The notes beneath the pieces were generated by a model, which saw nothing but the letters and a program-made list of their open reading frames with translations, had not been told where the DNA came from and ran no database searches. Both the position numbers and the translations under genes were made by a program. A stretch of 64,000 nucleotides of DNA from Nymphaea colorata (taxonomy: Eukaryota; Streptophyta; Magnoliopsida; Nymphaeales; Nymphaeaceae): the NCBI RefSeq assembly GCF_008831285.2, contig NC_045139.1:18272354-18336353 (forward strand), given 5' to 3'. Below are positions 45,438 through 55,756 of this stretch, in pieces. Numbering within the stretch: the stretch's first letter is position 1; the number at the start of each line of letters is the position of its first letter.

Positions 45438-46610
45438 AGAACGAACCCAGTCTATGGCTGCAGACCCTGCAACTTCTACATCCACAAAAACTGCGCGGAG
45501 CTGCTCCCTTACATCCGCCACCCATCCCACGCTTCTCACACCCTCACCCTCGTCCACGCCTCCCCTTATCTTCAAGGCACCAGCGAATGCGACGCCTGCT
45601 GTAAGCCCATCGACAGCAGCACCGGCTTCTCCTACCATTGCACCCAATGTTCCTTCGACCTCCACACCCACTGCGCCTTCCTGCCTCCCACCATCAACAA
45701 CCCCAGCTCCGGCCACCCTCACCTTCTCTCCCTCCAATGCCCCGATGTCTTCTCTTTCGCTACCTACAAGTGCGATCTTTGCCGGAAAATGATTCCAACG
45801 AAGGCTTGGCTCTACTATTGCTCACCGTGCGACTTCCAAGCCCACACCGCCTGCGTACTGGCCCTCCTAGGTGGTTCCCCGTTGGGTTCAGCTGCGCCTC
45901 GGCCTATGGAGGGACAACCGACTGAAGCTGGCCGGCCACCGAACCCACTGATGACAGGCCTGACGCCGGCCGTTTGCCCTGGTCAAGTGGGCACGCCTAA
46001 TTGGCCCATGGGTGGACACCCAACTACTGCAGCCGGCCAGCCACTGAGTGGCCAGACGCCGGCGTTTTGGCCTGGTCAAGTGGGTGCGCCCGGTATCTCT
46101 TGCGGGCTAGATCCCAGTCATAATCATGCATCGGCGCCGGCCCAAGGGACTCATGCAGGAAACTATGGTTTCGAGGAGTGGAAGAGAGTGGATGGTAGTC
46201 ATCACATGGATGGACAAACAATGGCGCCGGGCCAGCCACCGAACCCACTGGGGGGTTCGACACAGACCATTTGGCCTGGTCAAGTGGGTGCATCAAGTGG
46301 GCTCGACGCGAGTCATGATCAGGGAGTGTCACCGGTACAAGGGACTCATGGAGAAAGCAGTTTTGAGGAACCGAAGGGAGCAAACAATAGTCTACAAAAC
46401 CATGGCGATAGTGTGGCTAGTGATCACACAGGGACTTCAAGCCAGGCTGATGTTCCCGAAAAGACCAGCAGCAATGGGCAGCAGGGAGAGGTTCCTGACT
46501 ACGTTGCTCTGCAACTCGAAATGATGAAGTTGCAGATGAGCCTGAATGTGGCCCAAACGACGAATAATATCATAAGTAACTGGGGGCGCCCACGGCACTA
46601 TTGGTTTTAA

Positions 46611-48022
46611 GTAATATGTGGTGAGAAAGGAAGCTCAATAATGGAGGTGGGTCTCTGATAAGGCTGCTCTGCCTAACCTGTCCAGGACTGTTTGCTACCG
46701 TTGAATAGTATTTGAATGGTTGTAATTTATTGGCATATATATGAAATTTCTTCTGGTACTCACAAGTCACAAAGGCCCAATGCACTAATTAGTTGTTGAA
46801 AGTCTAATATTTAAAGATTCCAAATTCAAAAAGGTCTAGAATTTAAAAACCAAGTTCGGTGTTCTTCAAAATCACTTAATCAAAGTTCACTATGCTCTTG
46901 GTCTAGCATATATATATATATATATATAAAAGTTTCTCAAGTCTCTCAAAGTGACTTGTGCCAACCAAACGCGTATTTGACAACGTAGTCAAGATGAGCC
47001 AAAGAAATTCAAAGGCTCGATCGATCAGGCCAAAATAAGAATCCATGTTAACACGTATATATAAATCCATATCCTTGTCGTTCTTGTCTACTTGATTCTA
47101 AAGCAAAAAATAGTTAATGAAACAAAAGGACATAAAAGACATGATCCATTAGACTATACCTACAACATGTTAAGTGGAATTTATCATTCAACCATATCAT
47201 AATCTTCACGTACAAATGAGGAGGAAAAATCCCTTACTTACAAGCTTTCATTATCCATGCCGGCAGAACCACCTTGGTCGTCCTTGATCCCACTGCAATT
47301 CATAAAAGATACGCCATGAAAGACTGCAAGGTTTTGTTTCTTTTCTTAGTAGGAAATTAAGATCGCGATGCAGAACAGTTGAAACTTGACTTCATCTATC
47401 AAGATAATATCTCCTATATATTCGGATCGCATATACTTAATCCTATTTAGTTATTGGAATTTCACATGTTTACATTTGAATTCGGATTTGAATACTAATA
47501 AATAAAAAAGTCTATGTCATTTTCTAAATCTGGTTTTTAAATTGTCAATCTGAATGCAATTCAAAGTCAGCTTCTTGATTCACATCCAAAGATGAATCTG
47601 ATTATTATATATATAATCTGCACACATTACAATGTATTATGAAACAACTCTAAAAAATGTATGCATATTGGACATATAAGGATATTTATTTAAAACTAAA
47701 TCTGAATTAAAATCCGAATCCGATCAAATATTTATTTAAAACTGATCAATCATATTGGGTGTCATTTTATATTCAAATCTGACCCAATCTTGACCAAATG
47801 TTAAATTTATTTTCCTCATACGACCTTTTGGATACATATCAAATCCGGTTCATACCAATTAACATCCCTATTCATGGCTCTTCTTTTCCCATATTGTTAT
47901 GAAAAAATTTCGATCATCTCCAAAGATCAATGTCCATGGGATGAATAATCAGAATCGAGCTTAAATGTGAATGACAAGAAGGAAATGCTAAAACTTAAAA
48001 GAAAAGAGCAAGATGTTGCACC
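46611..48022. other. Intergenic, duplicated 3' flank and repeat
   Basis: 46950-47060 and 51500-51570 share GTGACTTGTGCCAACCAAAC, so the 3' flank of the split gene was copied along with the gene. 46904-46929 is a TA run. 47430-47870 is an inverted R-GAT repeat, ending ATTAACATCCCTATTC. No gene seen. Confidence 0.6.
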
Positions 48023-48094
48023 GTTGACTTGATTAGAGAGTTGACCATGTGCTGGCACAACAACTTACATGGTCAACTCTTCAATCAAGTCAAC
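48023..48094. promoter_or_regulatory. Inverted repeat of four W-boxes
   Basis: Arms 48023-48050 and 48067-48094 are 28 bases each and match at 26 positions as reverse complements, with a 16-base spacer. Each arm holds one TTGACT and one TTGACC core. The right arm and its flank (TCAATCAAGTCAACCCCTC) recur once at 52850-52869 in front of the 53042 gene. It is a promoter-like module about 600 bases upstream of the 48689 gene. Confidence 0.65.
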
Positions 48095-48603
48095 CCCTCA
48101 AAAAGCCAGATCAAGCCCAACCCTTTGCGTGTGTGTCTGTGTATAGGCGCCTCAAATTCTATATCCTCTTTCACAAGCAAAACATATATAATATATATAT
48201 ATAGTGGAGTATTCAGTCATTAATATTCTCAAGTCCTAACCCTTCGTTGTCAACAGCAGTGACAGGACATATGCATTCTACGTAGTCGTAATCTATTTGC
48301 TTCATTCTAAAGAAAAAAAAAAGTCAAATAATCACAACCTGCTAGCAACTTTTAAAATTAATATATGAACTTCCGTGCATAACATCAATCGGATATGACA
48401 TATATTTTTTAAGAGGAATACCAACATTTCCTTGCACGTAAACTTAACACAATCCACACAAATCCTCAAACTTACAATATGAAATAACCTTTACCCAACA
48501 TCCAAAGATTTCTAGTCAACAATCCTTGGAGTCATACATGCAAATTTCACGAGAGAAAGAGACATTAATACTCGTGAATTAGTCGCCATTACCGCCAAAT
48601 TCA

Positions 48604-48688
48604 GGTCAATGGGCAGGATTTAGTTCTACATATACATCACTTTCTTCTCCCCACAATGCGTCCCTGTAGTTGAGAGACACACACAAAG
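48604..48688 (+). promoter_or_regulatory. Core promoter of the 48689 DC1 gene
   Basis: AGGTCAATGGGCAGGATT followed by TAGTTCTACATATACATCAC, aligned with the promoter of the 50172 gene (GTCAATGGACATGATT, GGTTCTACATA). One of the two W-box cores has been lost. A GAGAGACACACACAAAG leader meets the ATG. Another shared upstream word is TTTCTAGTCAACAA (48509 and 49932). Confidence 0.5.
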
Positions 48689-49441
48689 ATGGAAGGCTAT
48701 CCTCCACAAGAGATGGGCTGGATCCAGCACTCCAGTCATCTTCATGCTCTGCAGCTCATCCCCTCCGACCATACCCACCCGCAAACCCGCTGCTGTCAGC
48801 TGACGGCCGCCACCGGGAGACCGGACCCAGTCTATGGCTGCAGGCCCTGCAATTTCTACATCCATAAGACCTGCGCCGAGCTGCCCGCTTATCTCCGCCA
48901 CCCTTCCCACCCTTCTCACACCCTCATTCTCGCTCCAACTCCCCCTTACCTTCAGGGCACCGCCCAATGCGACGGCTGCTGGAAGCAAGTCAATGGCTTC
49001 TCCTACCACTGCACCAACTGCTCCTTCGACCTCCACGCTCAGTGTGCCTTCCTGCCTCCCACCGTCAACCAGCCAAGCACTAATGCAGCCGGCCGGGCAC
49101 CAAACGCAGTGAGCAGCATGCCGCCGGCCATTTGGCCCGGTCAAGCGGTTGCACCTTGGCCCATGAATGGACGGCCAGAACCTACTGCAGCCGGCGGCCA
49201 GCCCTTGAACCCACTGAGTAGCTTGACGCCGGCCGTTTGGCCTGGTCAGGCGGGTGCACCGGGTCACGTGTCAAGTGGGCTCGACCCCATTCACGGCCAG
49301 GGTGGTGGTGTGTTGCAGAGTACTGGTTCGGGCCATTATCCAAGCCAAGCCGACCATCTTAGACTGATTAGGAATGCGGCTGCTGCTATCGCTGCTATTC
49401 AAGCCAACTCAGCGCAAGCCTGTCTAGACCTAATTGGGTGA
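48689..49441 (+). CDS. Short DC1-domain protein, third DC1 lost
   Basis: Single exon, 250 residues. DC1-1 (HSSHLHALQL, CC, YGCRPC, IHKTC) and DC1-2 (HTLILAP, CDGC, CTNCSFDLHAQC) occupy about 15-125. After LPPTVNQPST the frame goes straight to the WPGQ repeat region, so about 70 residues with the whole third DC1 motif of its paralogues are absent without a frameshift. Two repeats follow (PPAIWPGQ and TPAVWPGQAGAP), then an Ala-rich helical end (RNAAAAIAAIQANSAQ). The start ATGGAAGGC is shared with the 39937 and 50172 genes. It appears intact as a two-DC1 protein. Confidence 0.92.
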   Translation: MEGYPPQEMGWIQHSSHLHALQLIPSDHTHPQTRCCQLTAATGRPDPVYGCRPCNFYIHKTCAELPAYLRHPSHPSHTLILAPTPPYLQGTAQCDGCWKQVNGFSYHCTNCSFDLHAQCAFLPPTVNQPSTNAAGRAPNAVSSMPPAIWPGQAVAPWPMNGRPEPTAAGGQPLNPLSSLTPAVWPGQAGAPGHVSSGLDPIHGQGGGVLQSTGSGHYPSQADHLRLIRNAAAAIAAIQANSAQACLDLIG

Positions 49442-50065
49442 TATCTTTAATAAAGCCAAGCTACTGTAAAGATATTGGTATGAATGTCGTAAGTCTCGTT
49501 CGAATAGGATATCCAAACCACTGCTTCAAACAAAAAAAAGAAAGTGGACATGTTAGAAAATGAGATCAAATTGAAGTAATGACATCTGATGATATTCCAA
49601 TTTGGATTCAATAACTATCCAACCGGATTCATATTTATATGTTAGTTTCAAATAAATATTAGTAGATGCAATATCCATGCATTATGAAAGTCGTTCTCAA
49701 CATACAATGATTTACCTTGGATTAGATTTAAAAGTTGAATCAAATTAAAAATCTAATTCGGATTGGTGAATTTAGGTTCAGATTCGAATATGCTTTTTCA
49801 TTCATAAAGTTATCAATCTGGATGAGGCCTTGATCCAACGCACCACATACATCCATCCAAAAAGATGTAGGAATCTTCACTTTACACTGGATCTCCTGTA
49901 TTTCTGCCAACCAAATCCACCAATCCAAACATTTCTAGTCAACAACCCTTGGATCTTACTGATCAAGTCCCCATTTCAGGGAAGCAAATCTCAATTCGAA
50001 CACTTCGGTCATCATAACAAAAAAGGAAAACAATATCACGCGTTAATTAGTACTCCCCACCACCC
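49442..50065. other. Intergenic, repeat and promoter flank
   Basis: 49560-49810 is a direct R-GAT repeat (AATGACATCTGATGATATTC, then GATTTAAAAGTTGAATC). 49920-50065 is the upstream part of the duplicated promoter. There is no stop in frame upstream of the next gene back to 49830, but that extension is not supported by the paralogues. Confidence 0.6.
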
Positions 50066-50171
50066 AAGTCAAGTCAATGGACATGATTTGGTTCTACATA
50101 AAGATCACCATCTTCCCCTGGTAACACCCCCTGTAATCGAGACTCTGGGAGACAACAACGTTGAGAGAGAG
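50066..50171 (+). promoter_or_regulatory. Promoter of the 50172 DC1 gene
   Basis: AAGTCAAGTCAATGG (two W-box cores) at 50066-50080, GATTTGGTTCTACATAAAG as a TATA-like stretch, and a GAGAGAGAG leader at the ATG. This is the best-preserved of the duplicated promoter modules. Confidence 0.5.
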
Positions 50172-51119
50172 ATGGAAGGTTATCCTCATGGAGAGATGAG
50201 CTGGATCTATCACTCCAGTCATCTTCATGCTCTGCAGCTCATCTCCTCCGGCCATGGCCACCCCAAAAGGCGCTGTTGTGATGAGCCCACAGTCATCAGC
50301 TTGATCAACGCGAAGGGGAGATCGAACCCGGTCTACGGCTGCCGGCCCTGCAACTTCTACATCCACAAGGCCTGCGCGGAGCTAGTCCCCTACATCCGCC
50401 ACCCCTCCCACCGTCATCACACCCTTACCCTCGTCCCCAACTCCCCTTACCTGCTTAATGGTGGCGGCACCACCTGCGACGCCTGCTGGAAGCCGGCCGG
50501 TGGCTTCTCCTACCACTGCACCCATTGCTCCTTCGACCTCCACACCCACTGCGCCTTTCTGCCTCCCACCATCGAGCAACCCACCTCCCACCCCCACCTT
50601 CTCTCCCTAAGCTTCTCCTCTGGCATGTCTAGCTACGATTGTGATCTCTGCAGGAGGAAGATTGCCGCAACAGCCTGGTTTTACTACTGCCAGCCGTGCG
50701 ACTTTCAGGCCCACACCGACTGCATCGACCAGGCTCGGCGACGTTGTCCGCCGTCGGGTGCAGCCGAGCCTTGGCCCGTGGATGGACAACCGACAGCACC
50801 GGCCGCCGGCCGGCCCCTGAACCCACTGACCGGTCTGACGCCGGCCACTTGGCATGGTCAGGTCATAGGTGCCCCTGGTTTATCAAGTGGGCTCGAGCCG
50901 AATCGTGGAAATAGTTTTGAGGAGTTGAAGATTGCGTATAATAGTCTTAACGATAAGCATGGTGAAGATGTGGGGAATTCAGGTCATGCTGATGTTGTTG
51001 AAGAGCTCAAGAATACGGCTGCTGACATTAACGCTGTTCAACTGGCCGCAGCGCAATGTAACTTGCAGATTAATACGGTTTCTTCAATGTGTAATCTGTT
51101 GTATAACGTCAGGATCTAA
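50172..51119 (+). CDS. DC1-domain protein, three DC1 motifs
   Basis: Single exon, 315 residues from the ATG that follows the GAGAGAGAG leader. The open frame extends 114 codons upstream, but that part is promoter-like and not conserved in paralogues. DC1 motifs: HSSHLHALQL with CC, YGCRPC, IHKAC; HTLTLVP with CDAC, CTHCSFDLHTHC; HPHLLSL with CDLC, CQPCDFQAHTDC. The tail keeps one WPGQ-type repeat, altered to WHGQVIGAPG, and a helical end (ELKNTAADINAVQLAAAQ). It is the closest complete relative of the split gene and a guide to what that gene encoded. Role inferred only from family. Confidence 0.93.
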   Translation: MEGYPHGEMSWIYHSSHLHALQLISSGHGHPKRRCCDEPTVISLINAKGRSNPVYGCRPCNFYIHKACAELVPYIRHPSHRHHTLTLVPNSPYLLNGGGTTCDACWKPAGGFSYHCTHCSFDLHTHCAFLPPTIEQPTSHPHLLSLSFSSGMSSYDCDLCRRKIAATAWFYYCQPCDFQAHTDCIDQARRRCPPSGAAEPWPVDGQPTAPAAGRPLNPLTGLTPATWHGQVIGAPGLSSGLEPNRGNSFEELKIAYNSLNDKHGEDVGNSGHADVVEELKNTAADINAVQLAAAQCNLQINTVSSMCNLLYNVRI

Positions 51120-52854
51120 AAGCATAATATGATATTGGGACGTGCGGCAAGCTCGATAAGCACAATGCTTTTATAAGATGGGGAAATCAATACGATTTGA
51201 AGATGAATTATTTTATGTTGAATCATTGTCTTCTTGTTGGGATGTATAAGTTCTTAAGGGGAAGTCGATTATTTGAAGACTTCTCAAGTTCAGAGAGGTG
51301 GAGAAATTCGTAATTAAGCAAGTTTCGTGTTTGTGTTCTTGAAAGTACTTAACCAAAGTTAATTTACTTAAAAGTCCTTGGTGGCATGGGGTTTGCTTTC
51401 TTTTTGTACTATTGTTCTTGTATAATTGTGGAATCCATGACATAATTGAAGGTTCACATGGCGCTACTTGAAAGCAAACTTGTCTGCTTCCCAAAGTTTC
51501 TCATGAGTGTGACTTGTGCCAACCAAACGCGCATCTAACAAATTCAAAATCAGCCGAAGAAAAATCCATGTCAAGACAAATTTCCAGTACAAAGGTTCCA
51601 CTATCCATGTCGGCAAGCAACTTCTTTGGGTGTGAATCAAGGAACTAAGAACCAGGATGAGCGTCAAGCACTACTCGAGCCGCATTATTTACAAAGAGAA
51701 AAAAAAAGACTCAATCATTTCCAAAGATTAATCTCCATGAGATGGGAAAAGAACTTAAACATTAATGACAAGAATAATGCAGTCACCAACCAGCATTAGC
51801 CCACTCTTGCGCCACAGTTTAGGCCCTTGGTTCGACGGATCTCAATCCGCCACTAGTAGCTTCTGTACCAATCCAAAAAGCTAGGGATCATGATAGTCAA
51901 TCACTTGATAACACTTTTATAAGTTTCTCTATATTCCTCACAATCTTAAATACATAATTAAACTTTTGTGCATAACAACCTATTCTCCTTAAGGCACACT
52001 CAACTGCATGAGTGTTGAACCAATTCTATTATCACTATAACAACCTGACCTACTCATGCATCGAATTTGGGATCTTGGTTTGACAGATCCCAACCTGCCT
52101 TTAAGAAACTTTAGTTTTGATAAAAAAAAAAAAAAGAACTATGAATCATGACAACCAATCACTTGACGACCTCTTTTATAAGTTTATCAATATTCTTAAC
52201 ATTCTTAAATATGAAACTAGACGTTTGGGGTGATACAGAAAGGACACACCGACATTAGCACATATTGAAAAAGCACAAACCAATAGTGGTAACAAAGCGA
52301 ACCCAATTGATAAAAATGAGCCCACTATGGTCTTAGTGATGCATCTAATTATTATCATGATGACCCAATATTTGATCTATAATCTGAGATGACATGTATA
52401 AGCGAATCTAGACAAGCAAACCTATGTTTTGCCAAGCCGAAGACATTAATTGAACTATTGACCTCATATAGCTTAAATGTCTTAAAGCTGATTCCCTTAG
52501 CCAAACAAATGAAGCCTTTTGTAAACATTGAACTACTTAAATTACACATTGTTTGATGATGATTCGCGTGTTTGATGTGGGATTAATTTATATGATATAT
52601 TGAACTCATGCAAAGTCAAAATTTAGATTGCGGTAGATTGCTTGAGTACTATCCACATTTAGTTTAACTTGTAAAGGCTGAAGATAAGTTGCCAATGAAT
52701 TTACAAGAAGTTCAATTTTAAATTAAAATAAATTAGATATTTATTATTTTTCATTAAAAGGCACAATTGAAGAGTGTATTATTGGATAAGCCCATACAGT
52801 AGTTGTTTTAAAAGAAGAGAGCAAGTTGTGCCTCTACACGGTCTACTCCTCCAA
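51120..52854. other. Intergenic
   Basis: 51490-51760 is similar to 46940-47250, the copied 3' flank. The rest is AT-rich. 51780-52140 contains two diverged copies of a phrase about CACTTGA(T/C)AAC followed by TTTTATAAGTTT. No gene seen. Confidence 0.55.
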
Positions 52855-52996
52855 TCAAGTCAACCCCTCTCAGGCAAGTCAACCCCTCCAAACTGAACCA
52901 TATATATATATATATATATCGCCTTCCATGTTCCCCTAGACAACTAAATTTGTGTCTACATTTGGGTATATACATATACATATATGCTTAGAGAGA

Positions 52997-53027
<31 letters not shown>

Positions 53028-53041
53028 CTAGAGAGAGAGAG
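52855..53041 (+). promoter_or_regulatory. Promoter and GA/TA leader of the 53042 DC1 gene
   Basis: AAGTCAACCCCTC occurs twice (52857 and 52876), giving W-box cores in reverse. A TA run follows at 52901-52919. About 50 bases of GA repeats (52988-53041) run into the ATG. The first AAGTCAACCCCTC and its flank match the right arm of the 48023-48094 hairpin. Confidence 0.55.
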
Positions 53042-53596
53042 ATGGGATGTTCCCCACAAGGACAAGATGTAATATACCACTGGAGCCATGTCCATGCCCT
53101 CCAACTCATGGACTCCTTTTCCCCATCCCGACGTGCCCACTGTTGCGGACCCACCACGGACCCAGACCCAGACCGAGGGCTCTATGGCTGTATACCCTGC
53201 AACTTCTTCATTCACAAATCCTGCTCTAAGCTGCCTCCCTTCATCAGGCACCCATCCCACCAGCACCACTCCCTCACCCTCGTCCCTGTCTCCCCTTATC
53301 TTCGGGGCTTCGCATTCTGCGATGCCTGCCGGAAGCCACTGATCGGCAGCTTCTTCTACCACTGCACCCACTGCTCCTACGATCTCCACGCGGGCTGCGC
53401 CTTCATGTCTCCTAGCGTCACTCATGCAGCCTCTCACCCGCATGCGCTCTCTCTCAACTCCTCCTCTCATTATTCTGTTGGTAGTGTTTATAGTTGTGAC
53501 TTTTGCAAGAGTGATATTTCAAGGATGGCTTGGTTCTACCACTGCAAACCGTGCGACCTCCGGGTGCATGTTGACTGTATCCCCTACTTGGCCTAG
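53042..53596 (+). CDS. Minimal DC1-domain protein, three DC1 motifs, no tail
   Basis: Single exon, 184 residues from the ATG after the GA leader. An upstream in-frame Met at 52952 would add a repeat-encoded RERE stretch and is rejected. DC1-1 at about 11-61 (HWSHVHALQL, CCG, YGCIPC, IHKSC), DC1-2 at about 75-119 (HSLTLVP, CDAC, CTHCSYDLHAGC) and DC1-3 at about 132-179 (HPHALSL, CDFC, CKPCDLRVHVDC). It ends four residues later, so the Pro-rich and helical tails of its neighbours are absent. All metal ligands look present. It is the last DC1 gene of the cluster. Confidence 0.92.
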   Translation: MGCSPQGQDVIYHWSHVHALQLMDSFSPSRRAHCCGPTTDPDPDRGLYGCIPCNFFIHKSCSKLPPFIRHPSHQHHSLTLVPVSPYLRGFAFCDACRKPLIGSFFYHCTHCSYDLHAGCAFMSPSVTHAASHPHALSLNSSSHYSVGSVYSCDFCKSDISRMAWFYHCKPCDLRVHVDCIPYLA

Positions 53597-55724
53597 TCTG
53601 TTTGCCCAGTTCACCCACTTGGCTAGCTTACTTGGGGAGGCGAGGCTTGGGATGGTAAAGCCCTTCAAAGAGTGATGTTCTTTAAATGGTGGATGCGCTG
53701 CATTCTAGTTGATGGGTGTCTCGCTTCTGCTCAAATCGAGAAGAAAATGGGTGCATGCACTTCAGAGTGGAGATAATAACGGCCTCTCAAGCATTGTAAC
53801 AAAGCTTGTAACTTCTTCAATCTACTTCCATGTGATTCAATAATCTCATAAAAGAAGACCACACAGTAAACAACCTTTTTGTTATCCATCTGTTCAAATA
53901 ATTTTAGTTCTTGTTTTGTGAATGGAGTGAAAGCAGTTTGTTGGCTATACTAAATTGTAACAAAGCTTGTAACTTGTTTGTTGTCACAGACTCACAGTCG
54001 CTCCAATGATTGAACTGATTGGACCAAGTATGAGAGTGAATTGTGTGCACCAGGGTGGTGCAGGGACAGATATACAATGGGAAAAAATGAAGGGGAGAGT
54101 TGGTGTATTTTGGTGATTTTTAAAAAGTAAATGTCTTTTTTTTTCTTTTTCTTTTTTACTTTTAATTTTTACTGATCAGGGTATTATGGTCATTGTACCT
54201 CCCAGTGCATAATGTTTTGTGCACTTGGCAGTGGATATAACGAGCTTCAACCATGCACACTTCATTCTTAATGTTCAGTTGGCTTCGCCAAACTATACAT
54301 CAAACACATAAGGGAGACTTAGATGACCAAAATGTCATTTTTGCCTCTAAAACGCTATTTTGGAAGTGTTTGAGTGGTAACAAAATTAGGCTTGATCTTA
54401 AAGAATGGGAAAATACAATGCAAGAAAAGGTGCTTTCATTGGGGTCGGACAAAGATCTTAAAGATTTCCCCAATTTTTTCTGCCGACCGTTTGCGTTATT
54501 GGGTATATGTAAATGAGAGGAAGTTTGGGGTAGTAAATGAGGAGGGTATTTTAGTAATTTGTCAAAAAATGTCCTTCACTATCTTTATTCTTTAGGCTTT
54601 TTTCCATTTTCAATTTTAGGTTTACAATCCTTTTTTTTTTATTTATTGTGAACTAAGGGTGTTTTAGTCATTAATTATACTGATACACAAAAAAAATCAT
54701 GTAGTAGCATGGCGCGTTAGTATATAAATAAGTAGGGGTACCGACTTCACTCCAACAAGGCTTGACTTGGGCTCTCACACGTATGTAGGGAAACAAATTC
54801 ACATGTACCCAGCATTCAACTGATCAATGTTAAAGGATTAAAAGATGAAAATGGCTCTAAATAAAAAAAAAATGGAAACGAAATAGAAACCCCTCCTCCA
54901 TAAGGACAAGGTTGGAAAGTAAAAAAAACTCCTTTTTCCACAAAAAGGTTTTGGAAATCATGTTTTATCAAATTAAACTGAGTTTTTCTCAAACCTAAAC
55001 ACTAAAAAAAAGGCAGCATGTTTTGAAGTGCCATCCAAAACATGCGGTTATAATGAAATAAAATTTTAATCCATTCATGCGGTTATAATGGTGTAGTAAA
55101 TTAAGATATAAAATATCAAAACTCGTATTGTTTTCCAACCAAACAGCGACTAGAAAGTTAGGAACATATGTTTTAATATACTTGCAAATTCGAACTGCGA
55201 ACTGATTAGGACTTAATTATATTAGGCTGCTGGTTGCTTAAAAACGAACAGAATCTTCAAACAAGGAACAGAGCACTTTCACCCCTATTGCCAATGACTC
55301 AGTTGTATTACTTTTAGTTTTGTAAGTCTGATTTGACACACCCTGTAATGCACTAAGCTATTTTCCCTTCTCTCTGCTCGAAACTTTTTGATTATTTCCA
55401 CTAGGCATAGACTGCTGTCTAAGAGGCCATTCATTCTACAATAGAAACGATAACAAACATTTCTATGAATATACCCAAAAAACATTATGGTAGGTTCATT
55501 GCACACTATGTCACAGTCTTTCATGAATCCATCATATTTTTTTTGAAATGGTTAATTTATCAGTTTGTTACTGTTCTCATTGTCAAATGATCTGTTGACA
55601 ACAAAAACATCAATATAGTTTTTCATGAATCTGTGGGTAGATTCATAGAACATTGTACTTTAACATTCCATAAACATGCACTAATGTTTTTAAATAAATT
55701 TACGGAACAATGTGTTAGTGTTCC

Positions 55725-55756
<32 letters not shown>

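Larger units (their letters stand above)
39937..46610 (+). pseudogene. DC1 gene split by a copia insertion, otherwise open
   Basis: The 5' part is 39937-40088 (152 bases; starts MEGIYPEEEMGSIYHSSHLH) and the 3' part is 45443-46610, both plus strand. With the element and one 5-bp site copy discounted, the two parts are in the same frame, 439 codons, with no other stop. The 5' part holds the first DC1 histidines and the CC pair. The 3' part starts at NPVYGCRPC and carries the rest of DC1-1, then DC1-2 (CDAC, CTQCSFDLHTHC) and DC1-3 (CDLC, CSPCDFQAHTAC). The tail has three WPGQVG/CPGQVG repeats and a helix-prone end (LQLEMMKLQMSL). A Met inside the LTR (45357) is in frame with the 3' part. Closest relatives here are the 48689 and 50172 genes. 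It was probably functional until recently. Confidence 0.92.

Noticed and set aside
48626-49267. 213-codon minus-strand frame opposite the 48689 DC1 gene
   Set aside because: Complement of DC1 and Pro-rich codons; no family resemblance.
49830-50171. 114-codon N-terminal extension of the 50172 gene
   Set aside because: Overlaps the conserved promoter module with W-boxes and is not shared by paralogues.
52952-53041. N-terminal extension with RERERE repeats on the 53042 gene
   Set aside because: Encoded by the TA/GA microsatellite leader; paralogues start at the ATG after the GA run.
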